From Lysobacter_L cavernae (lineage in GTDB: Bacteria > Pseudomonadota > Gammaproteobacteria > Xanthomonadales > Xanthomonadaceae): a DNA stretch of 64,000 nt. This document shows, in pieces, positions 18,053 to 27,062 of the stretch; within the stretch, counting starts at the first letter, position 1; every line of letters begins with the position of its first letter. The notes under the pieces were generated by a model. It made no database searches. It saw only the letters and a program-made list of their open reading frames with translations, and was not told where the DNA came from. A program made the translations under genes and the position numbers. The stretch spans positions 1 to 64,000 of the forward strand of contig NZ_JBHRXK010000004.1 in assembly GCF_042648505.1 (NCBI RefSeq), read 5' to 3'.

Positions 18053-19666
18053 ATGGCCGTCACGCACGCTGACACCCATCACGATGATCACGCCCACAAG
18101 CAGGGCTTCATCGAGCGTTGGTTCTTCTCGACCAACCACAAGGACATCGGCACGCTGTACCTGATCTTCAGCTTCATCATGTTCATCATCGGCGCGGCGA
18201 TGAGCGTGGTGATTCGCACCGAGCTGGCGGTCCCGGGCCTGCAGCACGTCAGCCCCGAGTTCTTCAACCAGATGACGTCGATGCACGCGCTGGTGATGAT
18301 CTTCGGCGGCGTCATGCCGGCCTTCGTCGGCCTGGCCAACTGGATGATCCCGCTGCAGATCGGCGCGCCGGACATGGCGCTGCCGCGCATGAACAACTGG
18401 TCGTTCTGGATCCTGCCGTTCGCCTTCACCCTGCTGCTGATGACCCTGTTCCTGCCCGGCGGCGGCCCCGCCGGCGGCTGGACGCTGTACCCGCCGCTGT
18501 CGCTGCAGGGCGGCAGCAACGTCGCCTTCACCATCTTCGCCATCCACATGATGGGCATCAGCTCGATCATGGGCGCGATCAACGTCATCGCCACCATCCT
18601 CAACATGCGTGCCCCGGGCATCGACCTGCTGAAGATGCCGATCTTCTGCTGGACCTGGCTGATCACCGCGTTCCTGCTGATCGCGGTGATGCCGGTGCTG
18701 GCCGGCGCGGTGACGATGCTGCTGACCGACAAGTTCTTCGCCACCTCGTTCTTCAATGCGGCCGGCGGCGGCGACCCGGTGATGTACCAGCACATCTTCT
18801 GGTTCTTCGGGCACCCCGAGGTCTACATCATGATCCTGCCGGCGTTCGGCATTGTCAGCGAGATCATCCCGACCTTCAGCCGCAAGCCGCTGTTCGGCTA
18901 CCAGGCCATGGTGTACGCGACCGCCGCGATCGCCTTCCTCTCGTTCATCGTGTGGGCGCACCACATGTTCACCGTCGGCATGCCGCTGGGTGGCGAGATC
19001 TACTTCATGTTCGCGACGATGCTGATCTCGATCCCGACCGGCGTGAAGGTGTTCAACTGGGTCACCACCATGTGGCGCGGCTCGATCAGCTTCGAGGCGC
19101 CGATGCTGTGGGCGATCTCGTTCGTGATCCTGTTCACCATCGGTGGCTTCTCGGGCCTGATGCTCGCCATCGTGCCGGCCGACTTCCAGTACCACGACAC
19201 CTACTTCGTGGTCGCGCACTTCCACTACGTGCTGGTCACCGGTGCCCTGTTCGGCATCATCGCCGCCGTGTACTACTGGTGGCCGAAGTGGTCGGGCCGC
19301 ATGTACAACGAGACCTGGGCCAAGTTCCACTTCTGGTGGACGATGGTGTTCGTCAACCTGCTGTTCTTCCCGCAGCACTTCCTCGGCCTGGCCGGCATGC
19401 CGCGCCGCATCCCGGACTACAACGTGGTGTTCGCCGACTGGAACCTGATCAGCTCGATCGGCGCGTTCGGCATGTTCATCACGCCGTTCCTGATGGGCTT
19501 CATCCTGTGGCGCTCGCTGGCCACCGGCGCCAAGGCCGACGCCCGCGCCTGGGAAGCCGCAAAGGGCCTGGAGTGGACCGTGCCGAGCCCGGCGCCGCAC
19601 CACACCTTCACCACGCCGCCGGTGATCCGCGACGGCGACCTCGCCCATGGCGACATCTCGCACTGA
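18053..19666 (+). CDS. coxA: cytochrome c oxidase subunit I
   Basis: Catalytic subunit of aa3-type cytochrome c oxidase, binding heme a and the heme a3-CuB site in the inner membrane and pumping protons. The 537 residues include about twelve helices. Recognised motifs are 'MTSMHALVMIF' (heme a ligand), 'WFFGHPEVYIMILPAFG' (CuB His and cross-linked Tyr), 'FIVWAHHMF' (two CuB His) and 'YFVVAHFHYVL' (heme a3 and heme a ligands). The D-channel Asp and Asn pattern appears in 'MNNWSFW'. AGGTAG precedes the ATG. Confidence 0.98.
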   Translation: MAVTHADTHHDDHAHKQGFIERWFFSTNHKDIGTLYLIFSFIMFIIGAAMSVVIRTELAVPGLQHVSPEFFNQMTSMHALVMIFGGVMPAFVGLANWMIPLQIGAPDMALPRMNNWSFWILPFAFTLLLMTLFLPGGGPAGGWTLYPPLSLQGGSNVAFTIFAIHMMGISSIMGAINVIATILNMRAPGIDLLKMPIFCWTWLITAFLLIAVMPVLAGAVTMLLTDKFFATSFFNAAGGGDPVMYQHIFWFFGHPEVYIMILPAFGIVSEIIPTFSRKPLFGYQAMVYATAAIAFLSFIVWAHHMFTVGMPLGGEIYFMFATMLISIPTGVKVFNWVTTMWRGSISFEAPMLWAISFVILFTIGGFSGLMLAIVPADFQYHDTYFVVAHFHYVLVTGALFGIIAAVYYWWPKWSGRMYNETWAKFHFWWTMVFVNLLFFPQHFLGLAGMPRRIPDYNVVFADWNLISSIGAFGMFITPFLMGFILWRSLATGAKADARAWEAAKGLEWTVPSPAPHHTFTTPPVIRDGDLAHGDISH

Positions 19667-19682
19667 GTCCGAGCCGGCCGAC

Positions 19683-19817
19683 ATGACCCCGACCACCGCC
19701 CCCCGCAATGACGATGCCGCACGCCGCAAGGCCGTGCGCCGCACCGCGCTGTGGGTGGCGGCGATCGCGGTTGGCATCTACATCGCCTTCATCCTCAGCG
19801 GAGTGCTCGGGCAATGA
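19683..19817 (+). CDS. cytochrome oxidase small assembly protein
   Basis: A 44-residue membrane protein starting MTPTTAPRNDDAARR. A basic stretch (RRKAVRRT) precedes one transmembrane helix (about 22-40, 'ALWVAAIAVGIYIAFILSG'). It sits 16 bp after coxA and its stop overlaps the ctaG start as ATGA. Proteins of this size and topology lie between ctaD and ctaG in many beta- and gammaproteobacteria and are annotated as cytochrome oxidase small assembly proteins. Function inferred from position; sequence alone would not identify it. Confidence 0.8.
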   Translation: MTPTTAPRNDDAARRKAVRRTALWVAAIAVGIYIAFILSGVLGQ

Positions 19818-20410
19818 GCGACGCGCCCGACAGCCGCAAGAGCAGCAGCGCCGGCCTGACCAAGATGGTCGTGGTGGCGATCGGCGCATTCGCGCTGACG
19901 TTCGCGCTGGTGCCGCTGTACCGCATTGCCTGCGAGAAGGTGTTCGGCATCCGCCTGGAGCGCAGTGCCGCCAGCGGCGTGCAGGACGCCAAGGCGGCGC
20001 CGGCGAAGCGGACGATCACCGTGCAGTTCGACGGCGGCGTCAATTCCAAGTTGCCGTGGGAGTTCTCGCCGCACCAGGTGACGATGCAGGTCGTGCCGGG
20101 CGAGCAGTACCAGACCACCTACTACGCGCGCAACACCAGCGACCGTGCCGTCGTCGGCAGCGCAGTGCCTTCGGTGGCGCCGGCGCGCGCGTCGGGTTAC
20201 TTCAACAAGACCGAGTGTTTCTGCTTCACCGCTCAGACCCTGCAGGCGGGCGAGGCACGCGACATGCCGGTGCGTTTCATCGTCGACCCGAACCTGCCGG
20301 CCGACGTCAACACGATCACCCTGTCCTATACCTTCTTCAAGAACGACACGCTGACCGCACAGCAGCAAGGCACGGCCAAGGCCGCGCCCGCGCCGCTTTC
20401 GGCTCCGTGA
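19814..20410 (+). CDS. ctaG: cytochrome c oxidase assembly protein CtaG/Cox11
   Basis: Copper chaperone that delivers copper to the CuB site of subunit I. Of the predicted 198 residues, a single N-terminal transmembrane helix (about 17-37, 'VVVAIGAFALTFALVPLYRIAC') anchors a periplasmic Ig-like domain. The copper-binding motif 'NKTECFCFTAQTLQAGE' is intact, and 'PWEFSPHQ' and 'VDPNLPADVNTITLSYTFF' are typical. Its ATG overlaps the stop of the small assembly protein, so translational coupling is likely. Confidence 0.96.
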   Translation: MSDAPDSRKSSSAGLTKMVVVAIGAFALTFALVPLYRIACEKVFGIRLERSAASGVQDAKAAPAKRTITVQFDGGVNSKLPWEFSPHQVTMQVVPGEQYQTTYYARNTSDRAVVGSAVPSVAPARASGYFNKTECFCFTAQTLQAGEARDMPVRFIVDPNLPADVNTITLSYTFFKNDTLTAQQQGTAKAAPAPLSAP

Positions 20411-20456
20411 CGTAGATCCTTTCCTTGTAATCGCCGCACTTATACGGAACGCCGCC

Positions 20457-21335
20457 ATGGCCCAAGCCCACTCGCCAGACGCCAACATCTACTTCGTGCC
20501 GCACAGCAGCCGTTGGCCGTTCCTCGGTTCGATCGCGTTGTTCACGACCATGATCGGCGTTGCCAGCTGGCTCAACGAGGCCAGCTGGGGCAAGGGTGTC
20601 TTCTTCTTTGGCATCGCGCTGCTGATCGCCGTGCTGTTCGGCTGGTTCGGCGACGTCGTGCGCGAGTCGGTGCGCGGCAACTACAACAAGCAGGTCGACA
20701 CCTCGTTCCGCATGGGGATGATCTGGTTCATCTTCTCCGAGGTGATGTTCTTCGGCGCGTTCTTCGGCGCGTTGTACTACGCGCGCCAGTTCGCGCTGCC
20801 GTGGCTTGGCGGTGAAGGCGACGGTGTCATGACCAACTCGCTGCTGTGGCCGGGCTATTCCACGGCTTGGCCGAGCAACGGTCCGGGTGCGATCGGAGGT
20901 CTCTACCAGACCATCCCGGCGTGGGGCCTGCCGCTGCTCAACACCATGATCCTGCTGACCTCGGGCGTGACGGTCACCATCGCCCACCACGCGCTCAAGG
21001 CCGGCCACCGCAAGCAGCTGTTGCTGTTCCTTGGCCTGACAGTGCTGCTCGGCGCGCTGTTCCTGTTCTTCCAGGCTGAGGAGTACATCCACGCCTACAA
21101 GGAACTGAACCTGACCCTGGGCTCGGGCATCTACGGCTCCACTTTCTTCATGCTCACCGGCTTCCACGGCGCGCACGTGACGCTGGGCACGATCATGCTG
21201 GCGGTGATCTGGTTCCGCTGCCTCAAGGGCCACTTCAGCAAGGACCAGCACTTCGCGTTCGAGGCGGTGGCCTGGTACTGGCACTTCGTCGACGTGGTCT
21301 GGCTGGGCCTGTTCCTGTTCGTCTACGTGCTGTAA
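20457..21335 (+). CDS. coxC: cytochrome c oxidase subunit III
   Basis: Seven-helix structural subunit of the aa3 oxidase, 292 residues. The family signatures 'FIFSEVMFFGAFFGALYYA' (helix III with the conserved Glu), 'FQAEEYIHA', 'FFMLTGFHGAHVTLGT' and the C-terminal 'YWHFVDVVWLGLFLFVYVL' are all visible. The ATG at 20457 follows ctaG by 46 bp. A terminator-like hairpin flanked by inverted GTGATTGG repeats comes next, so this may end the first cox transcript. Confidence 0.97.
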   Translation: MAQAHSPDANIYFVPHSSRWPFLGSIALFTTMIGVASWLNEASWGKGVFFFGIALLIAVLFGWFGDVVRESVRGNYNKQVDTSFRMGMIWFIFSEVMFFGAFFGALYYARQFALPWLGGEGDGVMTNSLLWPGYSTAWPSNGPGAIGGLYQTIPAWGLPLLNTMILLTSGVTVTIAHHALKAGHRKQLLLFLGLTVLLGALFLFFQAEEYIHAYKELNLTLGSGIYGSTFFMLTGFHGAHVTLGTIMLAVIWFRCLKGHFSKDQHFAFEAVAWYWHFVDVVWLGLFLFVYVL

Positions 21336-21344
21336 GGCCGTGCT

Positions 21345-21470
21345 TCGTGATGGGTGATTCGTGATTGGCGAATAAACACCAGCACGAGCCCGGTCGAACA
21401 AGAAAGGCGACGGCATCACCGTCGCCCTTTTTGCTTTTACGAATCACCAATCACCAATCACCAATCACGG
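21345..21470. repeat. inverted GTGATTGG/CCAATCAC array with internal terminator
   Basis: One side reads TGATGGGTGATTCGTGATTGGCGAAT and the other ends in CACCAATCACCAATCACC-type tandem units, in inverted orientation about 100 bp apart. It belongs to the same style of array seen near 8.94, 29.1 and 56.1 kb. Confidence 0.75.
21403..21433 (+). terminator. rho-independent terminator after coxC
   Basis: The stem GGCGACGG/CCGTCGCC closes on CATCA and runs into CTTTTTG, within the inverted repeat downstream of coxC. The DUF2909-type gene on the other strand reads in the opposite direction just beyond. Confidence 0.75.
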
Positions 21471-21474
21471 CTCC

Positions 21475-21690
21475 TCACGGCCCGCCGTGGAACTTGATCC
21501 AGCCCATGTAGTTGGCCAGGACGACCAGCAGGATCAGCGCGACGGACAGCGCGATACGACGGGTCAGTGCGTTCACGGTGCGCTTGCTCTCGCCCTTGTC
21601 GACGAGCATGTAGTAGAGGCCGGCGCCCAGGTTCCACAGGATCACGATCAGGAAAGCGATGACCAACAAGGTCTTCAGGGAATCGTTCAT
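21475..21690 (-). CDS. DUF2909 family twin transmembrane protein
   Basis: Predicted 71-residue protein with two transmembrane helices (about 5-31 and 47-64) separated by a basic loop 'DKGESKRTVNALTRRIAL'. The pattern matches DUF2909 proteins, which lie at this position, antisense to the cox locus, in Xanthomonas and Pseudomonas relatives. Role unknown; the location suggests an oxidase-biogenesis link. It diverges from the SURF1 gene, leaving a 66-bp shared promoter region. Confidence 0.8.
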   Translation of the reverse strand: MNDSLKTLLVIAFLIVILWNLGAGLYYMLVDKGESKRTVNALTRRIALSVALILLVVLANYMGWIKFHGGP

Positions 21691-21756
21691 GGCAGCGTCC
21701 GATCGGCCCCGTGACGGGGCGTATTCGTCATTATCGCAGCCACACGCGAGGAAGTC

Positions 21757-22503
21757 GTGAGCCGTCGGAGCAGCCTCATCATCGGATGGATTGCGGCAAC
21801 CTTGGCGATCGCGCTGTTCGTCCATCTGGGCCTGTGGCAATCGCGTCGTGCGGTCGAGAAACAGGCCATGCTCGATGCCGCGGCGCAGGTGCTGGAAACC
21901 CGCACGCCGAAGCCACTGGCCGTCGCGTCCGATCCACGGCGCGCGCGCGCGTACGACTGGAGCGCAGGCGCCGGTTCGTTCGAGGAAGACGGTGCATGGC
22001 TGCTCGACAACCAACTGCGCAACGGTCGCGCCGGTGTGCGTGTCTATCGTGTATTCCACCCCGGCCGTGCCGTGCCGTCGCTGCAGGAAGGGCGGTTGCT
22101 GGTTGACCTGGGCTGGGTGCCGCTGTCGGGCGATCGCCGGATGCCCGCCCTCGAGCCCGCGCCATCGGGCATCGTCGAAGTGCGCGGCCTGTTGGCGCCG
22201 CCTCCCTCGGGTGGCCTGGCCATGGGGCCGGCTTTCCGCCAGGAAGGCGCGCATCGGCTGATGACGCGGCTCGATACCAGGCAGATGAGCGCTGAGCTGG
22301 GACTGGCCGTGCCGCTCGCGCCGCGCGTGCTGCGCCTGGACCCGGCCCTGCCGAGCGGCTACCAACGCGACCTCGAGCTGCTGCCCAACACGCTGCCGCC
22401 GGACAAGCACCGCGGCTATGCCGTGCAGTGGTTCGGGCTGGCGCTGACGGTGCTGGCCACCGCGCTGATCCTGACCTTCCGCAAGCCGCGTCGACGACCG
22501 TAG
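21757..22503 (+). CDS. SURF1 family protein, cytochrome oxidase biogenesis
   Basis: Protein of 248 residues with the SURF1 layout: an N-terminal transmembrane helix ending 'VHLGLWQSRR', a periplasmic domain ('LLDNQLRNGRAGVRV', 'LLVDLGWVP') and a second helix opened by the family signature 'GYAVQWFGLAL'. SURF1 assists heme a insertion into subunit I. Start codon GTG, with CACGCGAGGAAGTC upstream providing a GAGGA ribosome binding site. Positioned between coxC and ctaA, as in related oxidase operons. Confidence 0.93.
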   Translation: MSRRSSLIIGWIAATLAIALFVHLGLWQSRRAVEKQAMLDAAAQVLETRTPKPLAVASDPRRARAYDWSAGAGSFEEDGAWLLDNQLRNGRAGVRVYRVFHPGRAVPSLQEGRLLVDLGWVPLSGDRRMPALEPAPSGIVEVRGLLAPPPSGGLAMGPAFRQEGAHRLMTRLDTRQMSAELGLAVPLAPRVLRLDPALPSGYQRDLELLPNTLPPDKHRGYAVQWFGLALTVLATALILTFRKPRRRP

Positions 22504-22515
22504 GAGTCCCGTGCG

Positions 22516-23109
22516 ATGAACACCGACAACACCCACCGCACCCGCAACCGCAGCCTGCTGATCGCGCTGTTCGTGATGTTCTTCGGCAGCATGCTGGTCG
22601 CGGGCCTGCTGCGTTTCTCCGGCTGGCGCCCGGAAGGCATGAAGAACCACGGCGAGCTGCTGCAGCCGCCGACCGACCTGCGCCAGCAGGTGCCGCAACT
22701 GCACGATGGCACGGCTTACCGCTGGAACCCGGCCGGGCGAGTCTGGCGCATCGTGGTCGCACCGCCGGCCGATTGCGCGGCGCAATGCGAGCAGCTGGCA
22801 CGCGACATCGACACGGTCTGGCAGCTGTTCGGCAAGGATGCGGACGACGTGCACGTGTTGTGGCTGTGCCAGGCACCGGACTGTGCGCCACCGGCGAACG
22901 TGCCGCGCCCGGCGACGTTGCGCGTGCTCCGGCCCGATCCGGTGCTGCGTGCCGCCTTGCCGCGCGTCGACGAGACCGCTGCAAAGGGCGCGCGCGGTGT
23001 GCCGGTGTACGTCATCGATCCCTACGGCTTCGTCATTCTGCGCTACCCTCCCGGCTTCGATCCGGCCGGGCTGCGCGCCGACCTGGCCAAGCTGCTCAAG
23101 CTGAAGTGA
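22516..23109 (+). CDS. SCO-like membrane-anchored protein of the cox locus
   Basis: Predicted 197 residues. One N-terminal transmembrane helix (about 14-33) is followed by a periplasmic thioredoxin-like domain. The sequence 'PPADCAAQCEQL' places Cys87 and Cys91 in a CxxxC arrangement as in SCO1/SenC copper chaperones. 'GVPVYVIDPYGFVILRYPPG' resembles the SCO strand that normally contains a preceding copper-binding His, but no His is present there. A second cysteine pair lies in 'WLCQAPDC'. Placed directly between SURF1 and ctaA, it is probably a cox assembly factor. Function inferred. Confidence 0.75.
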   Translation: MNTDNTHRTRNRSLLIALFVMFFGSMLVAGLLRFSGWRPEGMKNHGELLQPPTDLRQQVPQLHDGTAYRWNPAGRVWRIVVAPPADCAAQCEQLARDIDTVWQLFGKDADDVHVLWLCQAPDCAPPANVPRPATLRVLRPDPVLRAALPRVDETAAKGARGVPVYVIDPYGFVILRYPPGFDPAGLRADLAKLLKLK

Positions 23110-23131
23110 TCCGTCCGGAAGAGTTCTGCGC

Positions 23132-24271
23132 ATGACCAAGCCCGTCGCCTACCGACATTTCCATCGCATCGCCTGGCTGGCGGTCGCGCTCGCGCTTGGC
23201 GTGATCGTGTTCGGTGCCTTCGTGCGCTTGTCCAATGCCGGCCTGAGCTGCCCGGACTGGCCGACCTGCTACGGCCGCGCCGCATGGCCGAGCACGGCGC
23301 ACGAGATCGGCGACCACGCCGCCACCGCGATCCGTCCGGTCGAGGTGCACAAGGCCTGGCGTGAACAGTTCCATCGCATGATCGCCGGCGTGCTGGGCGT
23401 GCTGGTGCTGATGCTGGCGCTGCTGGCCGCACGCAAGCGCCGTTATGGCGCGCTGCAGGTGATCGCCGCGGCGGTGCTGGTGGCGGTCGCCATCCCGCTG
23501 TACATGCAAGGCCAGCACGTCGCCGCCTCCGTGCTGGCGATCCTCGGCGAGGCCGTGTTGCTGTTCGCGGCGTTGCGTTGGAGCAACCTGGACCTGTCGC
23601 GCGTTGCCGCGCTCACCCTGGCGGTGATCATCTTCCAGGCACTGCTCGGCATGTGGACGGTGACCTGGCTGCTCAAGCCGATCGTGGTGATGGCGCATCT
23701 GCTCGGCGGCCTGCTCACCTTCTCGCTGCTGCTGTGGACGGCCTGGCGGGCGACCGACCTCCCGATCCGGCTGGCCGAGGCCGTTGCCGTGCGCCGCTGG
23801 ATGATCATCGGGCTGGTGCTGCTCGGCGTGCAGATCGCACTGGGCGGCTGGACCAGCGCCAATTACGCCGCGCTCGCCTGCGGCAACGACTTCCCGACCT
23901 GTGTCGGGCGGTGGTGGCCGCCGCACGACTTCGGCGAAGGCTTCGTGCTGTGGCGCGGCATCGGCGTCGACTACGAAGGTGGCATCCTCGACGGCGAGTC
24001 GCGCATCGCGATCCAGCTTGCGCACCGGATGATGGCGGGCGTCGTGTTCGTCTACCTGCTGTGGCTGGCGGCAAGGTTGCTGCGCACGCCGGGCATGCGC
24101 GGCTGGGCGACGCTGCTGGGCATACTGACGCTGGCGCAGGTCGCGCTCGGCATCGCCAACGTCAAGCTCGGCCTGCCGTTGTCGGTGGCAGTGCTGCACA
24201 ACGCCGGCGCGGTGCTGTTGCTGTTCGTGCTGGTGTCGCTGCTGGCACGCTTGCGCGAGCCTGCGCCGTGA
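23132..24271 (+). CDS. ctaA: heme A synthase (COX15/CtaA family)
   Basis: Oxidises the heme o methyl group to make heme a for the oxidase. Predicted 379 residues with about eight helices. Typical signatures are 'GAFVRLSNAGLSCPDWPTCYG' with its cysteines, and the heme-binding His residues in 'EQFHRMIAG', 'VMAHLLGG', 'QLAHRMMAG' and 'VLHNAGA'. The C-terminal half repeats the N-terminal fold ('GGWTSANYAALACGNDFPTC'). Its stop overlaps the ctaB start by one base (TGATG). Confidence 0.96.
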   Translation: MTKPVAYRHFHRIAWLAVALALGVIVFGAFVRLSNAGLSCPDWPTCYGRAAWPSTAHEIGDHAATAIRPVEVHKAWREQFHRMIAGVLGVLVLMLALLAARKRRYGALQVIAAAVLVAVAIPLYMQGQHVAASVLAILGEAVLLFAALRWSNLDLSRVAALTLAVIIFQALLGMWTVTWLLKPIVVMAHLLGGLLTFSLLLWTAWRATDLPIRLAEAVAVRRWMIIGLVLLGVQIALGGWTSANYAALACGNDFPTCVGRWWPPHDFGEGFVLWRGIGVDYEGGILDGESRIAIQLAHRMMAGVVFVYLLWLAARLLRTPGMRGWATLLGILTLAQVALGIANVKLGLPLSVAVLHNAGAVLLLFVLVSLLARLREPAP

Positions 24272-25200
24272 TGTCCGCGACGCTGCGCCAGTACTGGGAC
24301 CTGACCAAGCCGCGCGTGGTTGCGCTGATCGTGTTCACCGCACTGGTGGGCATGCTGCTGGCGGTGGACGGCATGCCCGATCCCGCGGAGACCAAGCGCG
24401 GCCTGCTCGGCTTCCTCGGCATCTGGCTGGCCGCGTCCAGCGCGGCGGCGATCAACCAGCTGCTCGACTCGCGCATCGATGCCAAGATGGCGCGCACCTC
24501 GTGGCGGCCGATCGTCGCCGGACAGATCACGCCGGCCCAGGCGCTGGTGTTCGCGCTGATCCTGGCGGCGCTGTCGATGCTGATCCTGGTGCTGTGGGTC
24601 AACACCATCACGGCGTTGCTGACGTTCGCCTCGCTGATCGGCTACGCGGTGGTCTACACCGTGTTCCTCAAGCGCGCCACGCCGCAGAACATCGTGATCG
24701 GCGGCATCGCCGGCGCGGCGCCGCCGTTACTGGGTTGGGCCTCGATCACCGGCATGCGCGGCGAGTGGGATTGGGCGCACGCGCTACTGCTGGTGTTGAT
24801 CATCTTCGTATGGACGCCACCGCATTTCTGGGCGCTGGCAATCTTCCGTCGCGCTGACTACGCGCGAGCGATGGTGCCGATGCTGCCGGTCACGCACGGA
24901 GTCGAGTACACGCGTTGGCAGATCCTGTTCTATACGATCCTGCTCACTGTGGTGACGATTCTTCCGCGCGTCATCGAGATGAGCGGTGACTTCTACTTGT
25001 GCGGTGCCATGGTTCTGAACGCTGCCTTCCTGTGGCACGCCTGGAAGCTGATGAGCCCACCCGACGAGCTGTACGCGATGAAGGTGTTCAACTACTCGAT
25101 CGTCTACCTGATGGCGCTGTTCGCGTTCCTGCTGCTCGATCATTGGCTGCTGCCATTGCTGCAGCCCGGGGCGGCCTTCAAGTTGCAGCCGGTGGCTTGA
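24271..25200 (+). CDS. ctaB: protoheme IX farnesyltransferase (heme O synthase)
   Basis: Transfers a farnesyl group to heme b to make heme o, the substrate of CtaA. The 309 residues form a UbiA-type prenyltransferase with about nine helices. Both Asp-rich motifs are visible: 'NQLLDSRIDAKMART' and 'RRADYARAMVPMLP'. The ATG at 24271 overlaps the ctaA stop, so the two enzymes of heme a synthesis are coupled. Last gene of the cox block; it converges on dnaG 86 bp away. Confidence 0.97.
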   Translation: MSATLRQYWDLTKPRVVALIVFTALVGMLLAVDGMPDPAETKRGLLGFLGIWLAASSAAAINQLLDSRIDAKMARTSWRPIVAGQITPAQALVFALILAALSMLILVLWVNTITALLTFASLIGYAVVYTVFLKRATPQNIVIGGIAGAAPPLLGWASITGMRGEWDWAHALLLVLIIFVWTPPHFWALAIFRRADYARAMVPMLPVTHGVEYTRWQILFYTILLTVVTILPRVIEMSGDFYLCGAMVLNAAFLWHAWKLMSPPDELYAMKVFNYSIVYLMALFAFLLLDHWLLPLLQPGAAFKLQPVA

Positions 25201-25286
25201 TCAAAGTCGTCCTATGACGGATCCGGGTTGATGCGGCCACCGCATCAGGGCCTACCCTGGGCGTCGCGGCCGTGCGATCGGTCCGA

Positions 25287-27029
25287 TCAGGCGAAGCGTG
25301 ATTGCAGCAGGCCGCGCAGCTCGGCCTTGTCGGTGTCGTCGAGGCCGCTCTCGCGCTGCTTGCTCTGCAATTCTTCCAGCCGCTGCTGCAGGGTCTGGCG
25401 GTCGAGCTGGGTCATGGCGTCGATGAATTCACTGCGCCAGGCGCCTTCGTCGCCGGGCAGGGTCTGCGCGGCCAGCTTGTACAGCGCCGCCTGTTCCTCG
25501 CGCTCGGCGAAGTGTTCGATCAGCGAGCCGGTGCCGATGTCGGGGCGGTGCTGGACCAGCTGCAGCAACTCGATCAGCAGCGGCACGCCGGGCTGGCGCA
25601 GGCCGGCGAAGCGGAACGGCGGCCGTGATTCCAGGGCGAGCGCCGGTTGCTGCAGCAGCAGCGAGATCGCGCTGCGCACCACGCTGCGCTTGGGGGCCGG
25701 GGTGCCGCTGGCGGCGCGGGCGCGCTGGGTCGGCACGTGTGTTTCCGGCGAGCTGGTGCGCGCGCCCACGCCGGTGAGCTCGGTGAGGCGTTGCTTCATC
25801 AGGTCGCCGAAGGCGCCGTCGGGAATCTGCGCCAGCAGCGGCTTGGCGCGTTCGGCCAGGCGGCCCTTGCCTTCCAGGGTGCCGAGATTGACGTCGCCGG
25901 AGAGCGAATCAAAGAAGAACTGCGACAGCGGCGTGGCGTCGCGCAGGCGCACATCGAAACCGTCGCGGCCTTCGCTGCGGACCAGCGAGTCCGGGTCCTC
26001 GCCCTCGGGCAGGAACAGGAAGAACGCCTGGCGGCCGTCCTTCATGCGCGGCAGCACCGACTCGACCGCCTTCCACGCCGCGCCGCGGCCGGCGCGGTCG
26101 CCGTCGAAGCAGAAGTAGACGTCGGGCGCGTTGCGGAACAGCAGCTCGGCGTGGTCGGGCGTGGTCGCGGTGCCCAGTGTGGCCACCGCGCAGTCGACGC
26201 CATGCTCGAACAGCGCGATCACGTCCATGTAGCCCTCGACCACCACCAGCTTGTCGATCTTGTTGTGTGCCTGGCGCACCTGCCACAGGCCGTAGAGCTC
26301 GCGGCCCTTGTGGAACAACGCGGTCTCGGGTGAGTTGAGGTATTTGGGACCGGCGTCCCGGCCGTTATCGGACGCACTGAGCACGCGACCGCCGAAGGCG
26401 ATCGTACGCCCACGGCGGTCGTGGATCGGGAACATCACCCGGTCGCGGAATTTGTCGTAGACGCGGCCGCTGTCGTTCCTGGAGAACAGGCCGGCGCGTT
26501 CGAGCAGCGACATGCGGCGCGGGTCGGTACCGAGCGCGTCGCGCAAGGCGTTGAAGCCGTCGGGCGCGTAGCCGATGCCGAACTGCGCGCGGATCGCCTC
26601 GCCGACGCCACGGCCGTCGAGGTAGGCGCGCGCCTTGTCGCTGCCGGCGAGTTGCTTCTGGAAGAACTTCGATGCCGCCTCGACCGCGTTGTAGAGGTCG
26701 GCGCTGTCCGGGTTGACGTTGCGCTGCTGGGTGTCGCGTGGCACTTCCATGCCGACGCGCTTGGCCAGCTCCTCGACCGCATCGAGGAACTCGAGGCGGT
26801 CGTAGTTCATCAGGAAGCTGATCGCGGTGCCGTGCGCGCCGCAGCCGAAGCAGTGGTAGAACTGCTTGGTCGGCGACACCGTGAACGACGGTGAGCGCTC
26901 GTCGTGGAACGGGCAGCGCGCCGAGTATTCCTTGCCCTGACGCTTCAGTGGCACGCGCGCGCCGATGATCTCGACGATGTCGGATCGCGCTAGAAGATCA
27001 TCGATGAACGCGTCGGGGATGCGGGCCAT
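25287..27029 (-). CDS. dnaG: DNA primase
   Basis: Synthesises RNA primers at the replication fork. Of the predicted 580 residues, the N-terminal zinc-binding domain has Cys39, His42, Cys60 and Cys63 ('RCPFHDE' and 'YHCFGCGAHG'). The TOPRIM catalytic domain (about 250-340) shows 'VVEGYMDVIAL' and 'CFDGDRAGRGAA'. The C-terminal helicase-binding domain covers the last 150 residues. It is the third gene of an rpsU-yqeY-dnaG minus-strand run. A REP pair separates it from yqeY. The rpoD gene that often follows is not downstream; ctaB is. Confidence 0.97.
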   Translation of the reverse strand: MARIPDAFIDDLLARSDIVEIIGARVPLKRQGKEYSARCPFHDERSPSFTVSPTKQFYHCFGCGAHGTAISFLMNYDRLEFLDAVEELAKRVGMEVPRDTQQRNVNPDSADLYNAVEAASKFFQKQLAGSDKARAYLDGRGVGEAIRAQFGIGYAPDGFNALRDALGTDPRRMSLLERAGLFSRNDSGRVYDKFRDRVMFPIHDRRGRTIAFGGRVLSASDNGRDAGPKYLNSPETALFHKGRELYGLWQVRQAHNKIDKLVVVEGYMDVIALFEHGVDCAVATLGTATTPDHAELLFRNAPDVYFCFDGDRAGRGAAWKAVESVLPRMKDGRQAFFLFLPEGEDPDSLVRSEGRDGFDVRLRDATPLSQFFFDSLSGDVNLGTLEGKGRLAERAKPLLAQIPDGAFGDLMKQRLTELTGVGARTSSPETHVPTQRARAASGTPAPKRSVVRSAISLLLQQPALALESRPPFRFAGLRQPGVPLLIELLQLVQHRPDIGTGSLIEHFAEREEQAALYKLAAQTLPGDEGAWRSEFIDAMTQLDRQTLQQRLEELQSKQRESGLDDTDKAELRGLLQSRFA

Positions 27030-27062
27030 GATCTACAAGAATGCCACGCGGTTCATGCCCTG

